DNA of 64,000 nucleotides from Roseomonas aerilata DSM 19363 (lineage in GTDB: Bacteria; Pseudomonadota; Alphaproteobacteria; Acetobacterales; Acetobacteraceae). The DNA lies in the NCBI RefSeq assembly GCF_000711725.1, contig NZ_JONP01000001.1, forward strand, positions 124,001-188,000, written 5' to 3'. Below the pieces are notes generated by a model. That model saw only the letters and a program-made list of their open reading frames with translations. It did not search any database and was not told the origin of the DNA. Positions within the stretch are counted from its first letter, which is position 1, and every line of letters begins with the position of its first letter. Of the stretch, positions 8,176-17,336 are shown piece after piece. A program made the translations under genes and the position numbers.

Positions 8176-9432
8176 TCAGTGCCAGCCCGCCCCCAGGACG
8201 AGCCCCGCGAGTGCCAGCACCAGCGCCGGCGGCATCACCACCAGCCCGAGCCGCAGGAAGGCCCAGGTCCCGAAGTCCAGCCCCTCCCGTCGGATCGCAA
8301 CGAGCCAGAGGATCGTCGCCAGCGACCCCGTGACGGAAAGGTTCGGCCCGAGGTCCACCCCGATGAGGATCGCGCCCGCCAGCACGGGCGAGGCCCCCGC
8401 CGCCTCCACCACCGCGCCCGAGAGCAGCCCCGCCGGCAGGTTGTTCACCAGGTTCGTCGCCACGCCGACCACGGCCCCGGCGGCGGCGGCGGTCTCCCCC
8501 GGCGTTCCCAGCCCCGCGCGCAGCAGTCCGGCCAGCGCCTCCACCGCCCCCGTCGTGCCCAGCGCCTCCACGAGCACGAAGAGCCCCGCCACGAGCGGCA
8601 GCACCCCCCAGGACACCCCCGCCAGCACCCCCCAGGGCGCCTGCCGCGTGATCCCCAGCACCAGTGCCGCCGTCGCCACCCCGCAGAGAAGGGTCGGAAG
8701 CCCCAGGTCGTACCCGCCAGCCGAGGCCGCGAGCAGCACCACGGCCGTCACCAGGATCCCCATCCCAGCAACCAGCCCGCCCCGCCGCAGCGGCACCGAC
8801 TCCACCCGCGCTGCGATTGGCGCCGCCAGCACGCGCCGCTGCGTGACCCAGAGCGCCGCATAGGTCGCCCCCACCGCGAGAAGGGAGGGCAGGGCGAAGC
8901 GCCGCAGCCACTCCCCCAGCGCCGGCATTCCCTCCCCGAAGACCACGAGGTTCGCGGGGTTTGAGATCGGCAGGATGAAGGAGGCCGCATTCGCCACGAA
9001 GGCGCAGGCCAGCAGGTGCGGCATCGGCCGTGCCCCGGCCGCCCGCGCCGCGGCATAGACCGCCGGTGTCAGCACCACCGCCGTCGCGTCGTTGCTGAGG
9101 AAGGCGGTGACCACCACCCCCACGCCATACACCAGCGCCAGCAGCCGCCCCGCCGAGCCCCGCGCCGCCCGCACCGCGAAGCCCGCCAGCCAGTCGAAGA
9201 GCCCCTCGCGCCGCGCGACATCCGCCAGCAGCATCATGCCGATGAGGAAGAGGTACACATCCGTCCCGCGCAGCACGCCCCGCAGCACGGATGGCCAGGG
9301 CAACAGTCCCAGCACCCCCAGCAGCGCCGCGCCCAGCACTGCCCAGACTGCCTCCGGCCAGCGGAAGGGCCGCAGGATCACCCCCGCCGTCGCCAGCCCT
9401 GAAATCGCCCAGACCGCCGCCGCCGAACTCAT
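8176..9432 (-). CDS. ArsB-like (ArsB/NhaD superfamily) ion transporter
   Basis: A 418-aa polytopic membrane protein with about 10-12 hydrophobic segments. It carries the ArsB signatures FLSNDATAVVLTP (111-123) and ISNPANLVVFGEGMP (156-170), followed in the second half by the repeat-equivalent NLVNNLPAGLL and GVDLGPNLSVTGSLATILW. ArsB proteins export arsenite or antimonite by proton antiport, but no arsR, arsC or arsA is nearby, so the substrate is open. The start ATG overlaps the stop of the upstream MFS gene by 4 bp (ATGA), so the two transporters are translationally coupled. Confidence 0.8.
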   Translation of the reverse strand: MSSAAAVWAISGLATAGVILRPFRWPEAVWAVLGAALLGVLGLLPWPSVLRGVLRGTDVYLFLIGMMLLADVARREGLFDWLAGFAVRAARGSAGRLLALVYGVGVVVTAFLSNDATAVVLTPAVYAAARAAGARPMPHLLACAFVANAASFILPISNPANLVVFGEGMPALGEWLRRFALPSLLAVGATYAALWVTQRRVLAAPIAARVESVPLRRGGLVAGMGILVTAVVLLAASAGGYDLGLPTLLCGVATAALVLGITRQAPWGVLAGVSWGVLPLVAGLFVLVEALGTTGAVEALAGLLRAGLGTPGETAAAAGAVVGVATNLVNNLPAGLLSGAVVEAAGASPVLAGAILIGVDLGPNLSVTGSLATILWLVAIRREGLDFGTWAFLRLGLVVMPPALVLALAGLVLGAGWH

Positions 9433-10721
9433 CCTCTGGCCACCTGCATCGGCGCAGAGCCGCCGGGCGGCAGGCCCGCCTGAACCGTGGAATCGCGGGT
9501 TTCCGGCATGAGGAAGAGGTAGCCCAGGAATCCCGCCGCCGCGATCCCGCCCAGCACGAGGAAAGCGGCCGAATACCCGGCCCCGACGATCACCGCCCCC
9601 GCCAGGCTCGCGCTCAGCGCCGCCCCCAGCCCCTGCGCCGTCGCGATCGCGCCCTGACTGACGTTGAAGCGGCCGGTCCCCCGCGTCAGGTCCGCCACCA
9701 CCACCGGGAACAGCGCGCCGAAAACCCCCGCGCCCACGCCGTCCAGCAACTGCACCCCCAGCAGCCACCACGGGTTGCTCGAGAGCGTGTAGAGCACCCC
9801 CCGCAGCGCCAGCACGCCAAACCCCGCGAGGAAGAGCGGCTTGCGCCCCCAGGCATCCGCCTTCGCGCCCACCAGCATCGCCACCGGCACCATCACGCAC
9901 TGCGCGGCCACGATGCAGCCGGCGACGAGCGAGGTCGCGTCCTCCTTCCCCACCACCTTCGTCAGCAACTGCCCGACCGAGGGCAGCATCGCCGCGTTCG
10001 CCAGGTGGAAGGTCGCCATCAGCCCCGCGAAGACGACCAGCGGCCGGTTCCCCGCCAGCGCGCGCCAGCCCGAGGGCGCCCCCTCAGCCTCCTCCTCGCC
10101 GTGCGCCATCCCCCGCGCCAGCTCGTCGTCGATCGCCCCGGCCGGCACCATCAGCACGGCGCCGATGCTCAGCACGGCCAGCGCACCCATGATCCAGAAA
10201 ACCACCACCGGACCGAAGAAGAGCGCCGTCCCCGCCGCCAGCCCGGCCGAGACGGCGTTGCCCGCGTGGTTGAAGGCCTCGTTCCGCCCGATCCGGCGGG
10301 AGAAGGCGCGCGGCCCGACCACGCCGAGCGTGATCGCCGCCAGCGCCGGCGGGAACACCGCCCCCGCGATCCCCGCCAGCGACTGCGTGGCCGCGACGGC
10401 ATAGAAGCCGGAGATGAAGGGCAGCAGCAGGCAACTCGCCGTCACCGCCAGCGCCGCCGCGACCACGACGGCGCGCTTGTGCCGCGTGCGGTCGATCAGC
10501 GCCCCCGCCGGCGTCTGCGCGAGCAGCCCGGCGATGCCCGCAATGGTCATGACCAGCCCGATCGTCGCCTCGTTCCACCCTCCGTTCGGCCCCCGCACCG
10601 CCAGCAGGTAGATCGCCAGATAGGGCCCGAGTCCGTCCCGCACGTCCGCCAGGGTGAAGTTCAGCGCATCGAGCGCGCGCAGCGCGCGCGTGGGAACCGC
10701 GGCGTCGTCAGGACGAGACAT
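9429..10721 (-). CDS. MFS transporter
   Basis: A 430-aa major facilitator protein with 12 predicted hydrophobic helices. The loop 2-3 motif GALIDRTRHKRA and the equivalent second-half loop GAKADAWGRKPLF are visible. GVGAGVFGALFPVVVADLTRGTGRFN resembles multidrug/arabinose-efflux type permeases found next to ars genes. It is the first gene of the pair with the ArsB-like gene. The 246-bp region upstream separates it from a divergent rightward gene and should contain both promoters. Substrate cannot be told from sequence. Confidence 0.82.
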   Translation of the reverse strand: MSRPDDAAVPTRALRALDALNFTLADVRDGLGPYLAIYLLAVRGPNGGWNEATIGLVMTIAGIAGLLAQTPAGALIDRTRHKRAVVVAAALAVTASCLLLPFISGFYAVAATQSLAGIAGAVFPPALAAITLGVVGPRAFSRRIGRNEAFNHAGNAVSAGLAAGTALFFGPVVVFWIMGALAVLSIGAVLMVPAGAIDDELARGMAHGEEEAEGAPSGWRALAGNRPLVVFAGLMATFHLANAAMLPSVGQLLTKVVGKEDATSLVAGCIVAAQCVMVPVAMLVGAKADAWGRKPLFLAGFGVLALRGVLYTLSSNPWWLLGVQLLDGVGAGVFGALFPVVVADLTRGTGRFNVSQGAIATAQGLGAALSASLAGAVIVGAGYSAAFLVLGGIAAAGFLGYLFLMPETRDSTVQAGLPPGGSAPMQVARG

Positions 10722-10967
10722 CGGGATGATCCGGAAGGGACCAGCCGCGAACGCCACGGAAGCAGGGACGGCTGCACCGTAACATTCCTCGTCCGGGGCT
10801 TCCCATCTCAGGCGGCGAGCTGCCGTACCTTCCCCGGGGAGGATCAACTCACCGCAACCCATGATGCGCTCGCGAATTCTCGCATGGCCGAACATGACGG
10901 CACGGTAATCCGCAAAACTCCCGTCCCGACGGAAGCGGGATCGCCCCCAACCGCCGAAGGAGCCTCC

Positions 10968-11492
10968 ATGGCCGAAACGAAGGCAGCCGAGCGCCGCATC
11001 CTCACCGAGGCGGAGTACGAGGCGGTCGCCCGGACCCGCCACCCCGCCCTGGCCGCGATGCCGAGGGTGGAACTGCTCGCCCTCGCCCTCGCCCGGCGCC
11101 TGCGCGAGCATCGCGACAAGGCCCGCGACATCACCCATCACCGCCGGCGCGAGAGCCGCGGCAAGGCCGAGCCGCGCGGTGCCGGTCCCGCCCCGGGTGA
11201 AACCGGCACCGCCCGGAAGAAGGGGGTCTTCTCCGCCGCGCTCCGTCGCCTGAACAGCCAGATCGCCCGCCTGAACGACGCAGAGCGCGCGCCCAGCCAG
11301 GGCGCGATCGCCCGCAAGGCCCTGGCGATGAAGCGCACCAGCCAGCGGCTCCACCACCCCGCCCCCGGCCGCACCAGCGGCGAGGGCATGCGCGCCCTTC
11401 CGAACGAAGATGTCCGCACCGAGGTCGACCCTCGCCAGGTCGGCAGCGTTTCGCAGACGGTGAAGATCAATCAGGTCCGCCGCGACACCTGA
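10968..11492 (+). CDS. Conserved hypothetical basic protein
   Basis: A 174-aa protein with no recognised domain. The N-terminal part (ILTEAEYEAVARTRHPALAAMPRVELLALALARRLREHRDKARDI) forms predicted amphipathic helices. The middle is Arg/Lys/Gly-rich and probably disordered. The C-terminal half again has basic helices ending VKINQVRRDT. Similar proteins of unknown function occur, from memory, in other alphaproteobacteria. Its basic charge would fit nucleic-acid binding, but that is a guess. The ATG at 10968 has a GAAGGAG site 6 nt upstream. An in-frame ATG at 10884 would add 28 residues lacking such a site. Confidence 0.7.
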   Translation: MAETKAAERRILTEAEYEAVARTRHPALAAMPRVELLALALARRLREHRDKARDITHHRRRESRGKAEPRGAGPAPGETGTARKKGVFSAALRRLNSQIARLNDAERAPSQGAIARKALAMKRTSQRLHHPAPGRTSGEGMRALPNEDVRTEVDPRQVGSVSQTVKINQVRRDT

Positions 11493-11597
11493 CCCGCCAG
11501 GTCCGGCCGCCCGGCGCCACCGCGCGCTGGGCGGACGCGCCACACACGTTAGCCCCGCCGAAAGGTCCCCCTCGGGGCCAGCATAGGAGCCCCAGGG

Positions 11598-12824
11598 ATG
11601 ACTGCCCCCGCGACCCTGCTCAACCGCCGCCTCCCCTCGGTACTGCGCAACTTCCTCGACAACTCCGCCTCGGGCGGCCTTGTTCTGATGGCCTCGGCGG
11701 TCCTCGCGCTCATCGTCGCGAACTCTCCGCTCTCCGGCGCCTACTTCGCCGCACTCAAGTCCTATATCGGGCCGCTGAACCTTCTCCACTGGATCAACGA
11801 CGGCCTCATGGCCGTGTTCTTCCTGCTCGTCGGCCTCGAGATCAAGCGGGAGGTCCTGGATGGCCAGCTCTCCACCTGGTCGCGCCGCATGCTCCCCGGC
11901 ATCGCCGCCGCCGGCGGCATGGCCGCGCCCGCCCTCATCTTCGTCGCCTTCAACTGGAACGATCCGAACACGCTCCGGGGCTGGGCCATCCCGGCGGCCA
12001 CCGACATCGCCTTCGCCCTCGGTGTGCTCGCGCTGCTCGGCTCGCGGGTACCGACCTCGCTGAAGGTCTTCCTCACCGCGCTCGCCATCATCGACGACCT
12101 CGGCGCCGTCCTCATCATCGCCGTCTTCTACACGGGCGACCTTTCGGTGATGGACCTAGGCCTCGCGGGCGCGACCACCCTGGCGCTCGTCGCCCTCAAC
12201 CGCATGGGGGTCCTCCGCCTCCTGCCATACATGCTGCTCGGCGCCGCCCTCTGGTTCTTCGTGCTCCGCTCGGGCGTCCACGCAACGATCGCCGGCGTGG
12301 TCCTCGCCTTCACCATCCCGCTGCGCGCGGCCCCCGCCGCGCCGGACGACCGTAAGGCCTCGCCCCTGCACCGGCTCGAGCACCACCTGCATACCTGGGT
12401 CGCCTTCCTCATCATCCCGATCTTCGGCTTCGCCAATGCCGGCGTCTCCTTCGCCGGCATCACCTCGGAGGCCCTCTTCGACCACCTCACCCTCGGCGTC
12501 GCCCTCGGCCTCCTCGTCGGCAAGCTCGTCGGCGTCTTCGGCAGCGCGGCGCTCACCATCCGCCTCGGCCTTGCCGACGTGCCGATGGGCGCGACCATGA
12601 CCCAGCTCCTCGGCGTTTCCCTTCTCTGCGGCATCGGCTTCACCATGAGCCTCTTCATCGGGATGCTCGCCTTCGCCAACGACCCGCTGCTGCAGGAGGA
12701 GGTAAAGATCGGTATTCTCGGCGGCTCGGTGCTGGCAGGGCTGGCGGGCTGGGCCCTCCTCCGGGTCGCCCCGCGGGAGATCCCGGCACCCGGGGAGGGG
12801 AGGCGCCCGGTCCCCCAGGCCTGA
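11598..12824 (+). CDS. nhaA: Na+/H+ antiporter NhaA
   Basis: A 408-aa inner-membrane antiporter with the normal NhaA length and fold. Landmarks are [27 protein letters not shown] at the N terminus, [14 protein letters not shown], the [16 protein letters not shown] segment and [18 protein letters not shown], which has the two adjacent ion-binding Asp of helix V. HATIAGV and [11 protein letters not shown] lie in the second half. It exchanges cytoplasmic Na+ for protons in pH and salt homeostasis. The ATG follows an AGGAGCCCCAGGG site. No partner gene; the start of the DAHP synthase gene lies 103 bp downstream. Confidence 0.95.
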   Translation: MTAPATLLNRRLPSVLRNFLDNSASGGLVLMASAVLALIVANSPLSGAYFAALKSYIGPLNLLHWINDGLMAVFFLLVGLEIKREVLDGQLSTWSRRMLPGIAAAGGMAAPALIFVAFNWNDPNTLRGWAIPAATDIAFALGVLALLGSRVPTSLKVFLTALAIIDDLGAVLIIAVFYTGDLSVMDLGLAGATTLALVALNRMGVLRLLPYMLLGAALWFFVLRSGVHATIAGVVLAFTIPLRAAPAAPDDRKASPLHRLEHHLHTWVAFLIIPIFGFANAGVSFAGITSEALFDHLTLGVALGLLVGKLVGVFGSAALTIRLGLADVPMGATMTQLLGVSLLCGIGFTMSLFIGMLAFANDPLLQEEVKIGILGGSVLAGLAGWALLRVAPREIPAPGEGRRPVPQA

Positions 12825-12927
12825 GAGAGGGGGGGGGTGTGAACAACCCTTGCCCCGGCACCCTCCCTCGCTATGGTGCCCGACCGCCCCCCACTCCGGG
12901 CGCCGCCACACACGGAAACGTAGCAAT

Positions 12928-14310
12928 ATGCCCTCCTCCTCCTGGCACCCCGCCTCCTGGCGCGACATGCCGATCCGCCAGGTCCCGGACTATCCGGACG
13001 CCGCGCGCCTGCACGCCATGGAGGAGAAGCTCGCCCGATTTCCCCCCCTCGTCTTCGCGGGAGAGGCGGACCGGCTGACAGCGCTCCTCGCCCAGGCCGG
13101 CGAGGGCAAGGCTTTCGTCCTCCAGGGCGGCGACTGCGCGGAGTCCTTCGGCGACTTCCACGCCAACATCATCCGCGACACCTTCCGCGTGCTGCTCCAG
13201 ATGGCCGTCGTCCTCACCTTCGGCGGCGGCCTGCCCGTGGTGAAGCTCGGCCGCATGGCCGGCCAGTTCGCCAAGCCCCGCTCAAGCGACAGCGAGACCC
13301 AGGGCGAGGCGACGCTCCCCTCCTACCGCGGCGACATCATCAACGGCGCCGAATTCACGGCCGAGGCCCGCACGCCCGATCCGGACCGGATGCAGTTCGC
13401 CTACCTCCAGTCCGCCGCGACCCTGAACCTGCTGCGCGCCTTCGCGACGGGCGGCTTCGCCGACCTGCACGAGGTCCATCGCTGGAACCTCGGCTTCGTC
13501 GCCCGCTCCCCTCTGGCCGAACGCTACGCCGACATCGCCCAGCGCATCGACGAGACGCTGCGCTTCATGGCCGCCTGCGGCATGAACAGCCTCACCGCGC
13601 CGCAGATCCGCGAGACCGAGTTCTACACCTCGCACGAGGCGCTGCTGCTTCCCTTCGAGGAGGCGATGACGCGCGAGCCCTCCACCCATCCCGGCCGCCA
13701 CTACGCCTGCTCCGCCCACTTCCTCTGGATCGGCGACCGCACCCGCCAGCCGGACGGCGCGCATGTGGAGTTCCTGTCCGGCGTCGCGAACCCGATCGGC
13801 CTGAAGGTCGGCCCGACGACGGAGATCGACGACCTCCTCCGCCTCTGCGCCCGCCTGAACCCGGACAACACGCCCGGCCGCCTCACCCTCATCGCTCGCA
13901 TGGGCGCGGCCAAGATCGAGGCGAAGCTCCCGCCGCTCATCCGCGCGATCCAGCGGGAAGGCGCGAAGGTCACCTGGCTGACCGACCCGATGCACGGCAA
14001 CACCCATTCCGCCGGCAGCTACAAGACCCGCTCCTTCGACGCGATCCTCGGCGAGGTCCGCGGTTTCTTCGACATCCACCACGCCGAGCGCACCAACCCC
14101 GGCGGCGTGCATGTCGAGATGACCGGCCGCGACGTCACCGAATGCCTCGGCGGCGCGCACCGGCTGACGGAGGCCGACCTCTCCGCCAACTACGCCACCT
14201 TCTGCGACCCGCGCCTGAACGCCGAGCAGTCCCTCGAACTCGCCTTCCTCGTCGCGGAGGAGCTGAAGTCCCGCCGCGGCACCGACCTCCGCCTCCAGGC
14301 CGCGCAGTAG
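12928..14310 (+). CDS. Class II 3-deoxy-D-arabino-heptulosonate-7-phosphate synthase
   Basis: A 460-aa class II (plant/mycobacterial type) DAHP synthase, catalysing PEP plus erythrose-4-phosphate condensation, the entry to the shikimate pathway. Recognised blocks: [34 protein letters not shown] (metal-ligand Cys in GDCAE), [61 protein letters not shown] and [18 protein letters not shown]. The in-frame ORF is open upstream, but ATG 12928 matches the family N terminus. It lies 12 bp from the following nicotinate phosphoribosyltransferase gene, so both are likely cotranscribed. Confidence 0.95.
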   Translation: MPSSSWHPASWRDMPIRQVPDYPDAARLHAMEEKLARFPPLVFAGEADRLTALLAQAGEGKAFVLQGGDCAESFGDFHANIIRDTFRVLLQMAVVLTFGGGLPVVKLGRMAGQFAKPRSSDSETQGEATLPSYRGDIINGAEFTAEARTPDPDRMQFAYLQSAATLNLLRAFATGGFADLHEVHRWNLGFVARSPLAERYADIAQRIDETLRFMAACGMNSLTAPQIRETEFYTSHEALLLPFEEAMTREPSTHPGRHYACSAHFLWIGDRTRQPDGAHVEFLSGVANPIGLKVGPTTEIDDLLRLCARLNPDNTPGRLTLIARMGAAKIEAKLPPLIRAIQREGAKVTWLTDPMHGNTHSAGSYKTRSFDAILGEVRGFFDIHHAERTNPGGVHVEMTGRDVTECLGGAHRLTEADLSANYATFCDPRLNAEQSLELAFLVAEELKSRRGTDLRLQAAQ

Positions 14311-14322
14311 GGGCGCCGCACG

Positions 14323-15462
14323 ATGGACAATCTTCCTCCTGCCCCCGCGCTGGAAGCCGACATCGCCGCGCGCACGGATGTCTACTTCAAGCGGACCAAG
14401 GCCATCGTGCAGCGCTTCGGCGACGCGCGCGTCACCTACGCCATCTTCCTCCGCCGCCCTGTCGTCTCCGCGCCACGCCTCATGCTCGACTGGCTGAACA
14501 CGGTCGCCGCCGAGCGCGGCACGGCGATCGAGGTGGAGCTGATGCACAAGGAGGGCACCTGGGTCGGCGCGGGTGATCCCATCCTCTACGTCACCGGCTC
14601 CTTCGCGCACCTCGCCGATCTCGAAACCCTCCTCCTGCAAAAACTCGGCTCCGCCTGCGTGGCCGCGCACAACGCCTACCAGATGTGCCTCGAACTCCCG
14701 CACATCGCCTTCCTGGCTATGGAGGCTCGCCACTGCGCCGGTGCCGAGATGCAGGAACTGATGGCCTATGCCGCCAGCGTCGGCGGCAACGCCGCGAAGG
14801 AGGAAGGCGCGCAGGGCTTCATCGGCAACGCCAACGACGCCACCGCCCATTACTACGGGGCCAACAGGGGCGGCGGCACCATGCCCCACGCCCTCATCGG
14901 CTACGCGGGCAGCACGCTGCGCGCCGCCGAGATGTTCCACGAGACATTCCCGGACGAGAACCTCACCGTCCTCACCGACTATTTCGGCCAGGAGGTGACG
15001 GACGGACTCGCCGTCTGCCGCCGCTTCCCGGAACTCGCCGCCGCCGGCCGCATGGCCGTGCGCCTCGATACCCATGGCGGCCGCTTCCTCGAAGGCCTCG
15101 ACCCCGCCTCCTCCTACGCGGTCATCGAGCGCCACACCCCGGGGGCCATCCGCCGTTACCGCAGCGAGAGCGAGTTGCGCCACCTCGTCGGCACCGGCGT
15201 CTCCGCCGCCGCCATCTGGCGCATGCGCGACGCGCTGGACGAGGTCGGTTTCGACAAGGTCCGCATCGTCGCCTCCTCCGGCTTCGGCGTCTCCAAGTGC
15301 CGCGTCATGGCCGAGGCGCGTGCCCCGATCGACGTCATCGGCACCGGCAGCTTCATCCCGGATTCATGGGGCGAGACCTACGCCACCGCCGACATCGTCG
15401 CCTATGACGGCGTGCCCCGCGTGAAGGTGGGCCGCGAGTTCCTGCTGCGCGGGAAGAGCTGA
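14323..15462 (+). CDS. Nicotinate phosphoribosyltransferase (archaeal/short type)
   Basis: A 379-aa enzyme of the NAPRTase family that makes nicotinate mononucleotide from nicotinate and PRPP (NAD salvage). The N-terminal TDVYFKRT and the central barrel segments MEARHCAGAEMQELMAYAASVGG, GFIGNANDATAHYYG and GTMPHALIGYAGSTLRAAEMF are typical, as is RIVASSGFGVSKCRVM near the C terminus. The length fits the short NAPRTases rather than E. coli PncB. Cotranscription with DAHP synthase is suggested by the 12-bp gap. The other NAD-related gene of the window, the NadE-like ORF at 19371, is 4 kb downstream on the same strand. Confidence 0.85.
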   Translation: MDNLPPAPALEADIAARTDVYFKRTKAIVQRFGDARVTYAIFLRRPVVSAPRLMLDWLNTVAAERGTAIEVELMHKEGTWVGAGDPILYVTGSFAHLADLETLLLQKLGSACVAAHNAYQMCLELPHIAFLAMEARHCAGAEMQELMAYAASVGGNAAKEEGAQGFIGNANDATAHYYGANRGGGTMPHALIGYAGSTLRAAEMFHETFPDENLTVLTDYFGQEVTDGLAVCRRFPELAAAGRMAVRLDTHGGRFLEGLDPASSYAVIERHTPGAIRRYRSESELRHLVGTGVSAAAIWRMRDALDEVGFDKVRIVASSGFGVSKCRVMAEARAPIDVIGTGSFIPDSWGETYATADIVAYDGVPRVKVGREFLLRGKS

Positions 15463-15487
15463 CGGCGGAAGGCGCGCGGCGCCGCCC

Positions 15488-15943
15488 CTAGCTCAGCGCG
15501 ATCCGCTTCACCGGCCCCGCCCGCATCTCGCGCGCCGCCGCTTCCGCCAGCGGCTGCAGCCCGTAGACGAGGATGCCCTGCTGCATGCCCTCGGCCTTCA
15601 CGTTGAACACGCCGTCCAGCGCGAAGCCCGCTCCCTCCGGCACGAAGCCGCCGTGCAGCACGATCTCCATGGCCTCGGGACGCGCCAGCTGCACCATCAG
15701 CATGTCCCGGTCCGGCTTCACGGAGAGATCCGGCCCCTCCGCCCTGGCCGCCGTCACCCGCATCGACAGCACCCGCCCGGCGTGCTGCGACACGAAGCGC
15801 GCGAAATCCCCGGCATTCCCCGGGGCGAGTGCCCCCTGTAGCTCCTCCAGCACCGCCGCCGGGCCCTGGGCCCACGCGGCCTTCGCCGCGAGCAGCAGTC
15901 CCCCGAGCCCCAGCGCGCCCCGCCGTCCCGTCGAACCGTCCAT
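15488..15943 (-). CDS. Hypothetical exported protein
   Basis: A 151-aa protein whose first 25 residues (MDGSTGRRGALGLGGLLLAAKAAWA) form a signal peptide with an AWA cleavage site. The mature part has alternating strands such as GRVLSMRVTAARAEG and GFALDGVFNVKAEGMQQGILVYGL. No family is recognised. The frame extends upstream without stop, but ATG 15943 with GGAGGAG-type purines (CATCGGAGGAGACCCGGGGC) upstream is the sensible start. It converges on the NAPRTase gene and follows the leftward MFS gene by about 100 bp. Confidence 0.6.
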   Translation of the reverse strand: MDGSTGRRGALGLGGLLLAAKAAWAQGPAAVLEELQGALAPGNAGDFARFVSQHAGRVLSMRVTAARAEGPDLSVKPDRDMLMVQLARPEAMEIVLHGGFVPEGAGFALDGVFNVKAEGMQQGILVYGLQPLAEAAAREMRAGPVKRIALS

Positions 15944-16047
15944 GCCCCGGGTCTCCTCCGATGATCGTCCGTTCACCGGAACCAAACTCCCGAGGCCGGG
16001 GAAAGGCGGCAGCCTCGCCCGGACACCGGGCAAGGGCGCCGCGGCGC

Positions 16048-17226
16048 CTAGCGCTGCTGCGCCAGCGCCGGCGTCCCGCCCATGCGGTGCTCGCGCAGGC
16101 TGGCAGCGGCCAGCAGCAGCGCCAGCACCGGCATCACGGCCGCGGCCAGGGGCACCGCCCAGAGGCCGGGCCCGTGGTCGATCACCCAGCCCCCCACCGA
16201 GGCGCCGAGCGCGTTGCCGAGGTTGAACGCCGCGATGTTCAGGCTCGAGGCCAGGCTCTGCCCCGCGCCCTCCGCCCGCTGGAGCACCCACATCTGCAGC
16301 GGCGCGACGGTGCCGAAGCCCGTGACGCCCAGCAGGAAGACGAAGGCCACCGCCGCCCAGCCACTGTGCTGCGCCACCGTCATCAGCCCGAGCACGAGTG
16401 CCAGCGCGAGCAGCGAGCCGAGCACGGCCCGCCCGAGGTTGCGGTCCGCGAGCCGGCCGCCCGCCAGGTTGCCCACGACCATCCCCGCACCGAAGACGAG
16501 CAGGATCGGCGACACCGCGGCCTCCGAGAACCCGGCAAGCCGCGTCAGCGTCGGCGCGATATAGGTGAAGACCGCGAAGACGCCGCCGAAGCCGAGCGTG
16601 GTCATCGCCAGCCCCAGCAGCACCGGCTTTCGCAGCATGGCCCGCATGTCCGCCCGCCAGTCCGAGGCCTCCGGCGGCGCCGTGTCACGGGGAACGAGAG
16701 AGGCAATCACCGCCAGCGCCACCACGCCGATCGCGGCCACCGCCCAGAAGGTCGCCCGCCACCCCTCGTGCTGGCCGAGCCAGGTGCCCAGCGGCACGCC
16801 GAGGATATTGGCGACCGTCAGCCCCGTGAACATCATGGCGATGGCCGAGGCGCGGCGGTCCGGCGCCACCAGCGAGGTCGCGACCACCGAGCCCACGCCG
16901 AAGAAGGTGCCATGGGCAAAGGCCGTCACCACGCGCCCGGCCATCAGCAGCCCGTAGCTGGGCGCCAGCGCACAGGCGAGGTTGCCGACGGTGAAGATGA
17001 CCATCAGCCCGAGCAGCGTGCCCTTCCGCGGCATTCGCGCCGTCGCGGCCGTGAGGATGGGCGCGCCGAGCACGACGCCCAGCGCGTAGCCGGAAATAAG
17101 CAGGCCCGCCGAGGCGATGGAGACGCCGAGATCGGCGCTCACCTCCAGCAGCAGGCCCATGATGACGAATTCCGTGACGCCGATGCCGAAGGCACCGGCC
17201 GCCAGGGCGTAGAGGGCGAGGGGCAT
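16048..17226 (-). CDS. MFS efflux transporter, AraJ/sugar-efflux type
   Basis: A 392-aa 12-helix transporter. The N terminus MPLALYALAAGAFGIGVTEFVIMGLL is characteristic of the DHA1 arabinose-efflux/chloramphenicol-export group, with the motif-C-like segment ISGYALGVVLGAPILTAATARMPRK. GRVVTAFAHGTFFGVGSVVA and the second-half LAGGRLADRNLGR loop agree. It is divergent from the LysR gene at 17337, the usual arrangement for a pump controlled by its own LysR regulator. Substrate unknown. Confidence 0.87.
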   Translation of the reverse strand: MPLALYALAAGAFGIGVTEFVIMGLLLEVSADLGVSIASAGLLISGYALGVVLGAPILTAATARMPRKGTLLGLMVIFTVGNLACALAPSYGLLMAGRVVTAFAHGTFFGVGSVVATSLVAPDRRASAIAMMFTGLTVANILGVPLGTWLGQHEGWRATFWAVAAIGVVALAVIASLVPRDTAPPEASDWRADMRAMLRKPVLLGLAMTTLGFGGVFAVFTYIAPTLTRLAGFSEAAVSPILLVFGAGMVVGNLAGGRLADRNLGRAVLGSLLALALVLGLMTVAQHSGWAAVAFVFLLGVTGFGTVAPLQMWVLQRAEGAGQSLASSLNIAAFNLGNALGASVGGWVIDHGPGLWAVPLAAAVMPVLALLLAAASLREHRMGGTPALAQQR

Positions 17227-17321
17227 GAGGAAGGGGCCTCCAAGAGGGGCAGGGTTTCTGTCGTAGCCAAGATGGACAAGACGCGGACGGTGACCTAGGG
17301 GCCTTTCCGGCACATCATTTG

Positions 17322-17334
17322 TGAACGTGGTTCA
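17322..17334. promoter_or_regulatory. Candidate LysR operator overlapping the ribosome-binding region
   Basis: TGAAC-GTG-GTTCA is a perfect 5+3+5 inverted repeat ending 2 bp before the lysR start codon, in the 110-bp divergent gap. Position suggests autoregulation by the LysR protein. The assignment is inferred from symmetry alone. Confidence 0.35.
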
Positions 17335-17336
17335 AC

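Noticed and set aside
8176-10721. Arsenic resistance operon
   Set aside because: The ArsB-like protein is paired with an MFS gene, but no arsR, arsC, arsA or arsH is in the region, so the function is left open.
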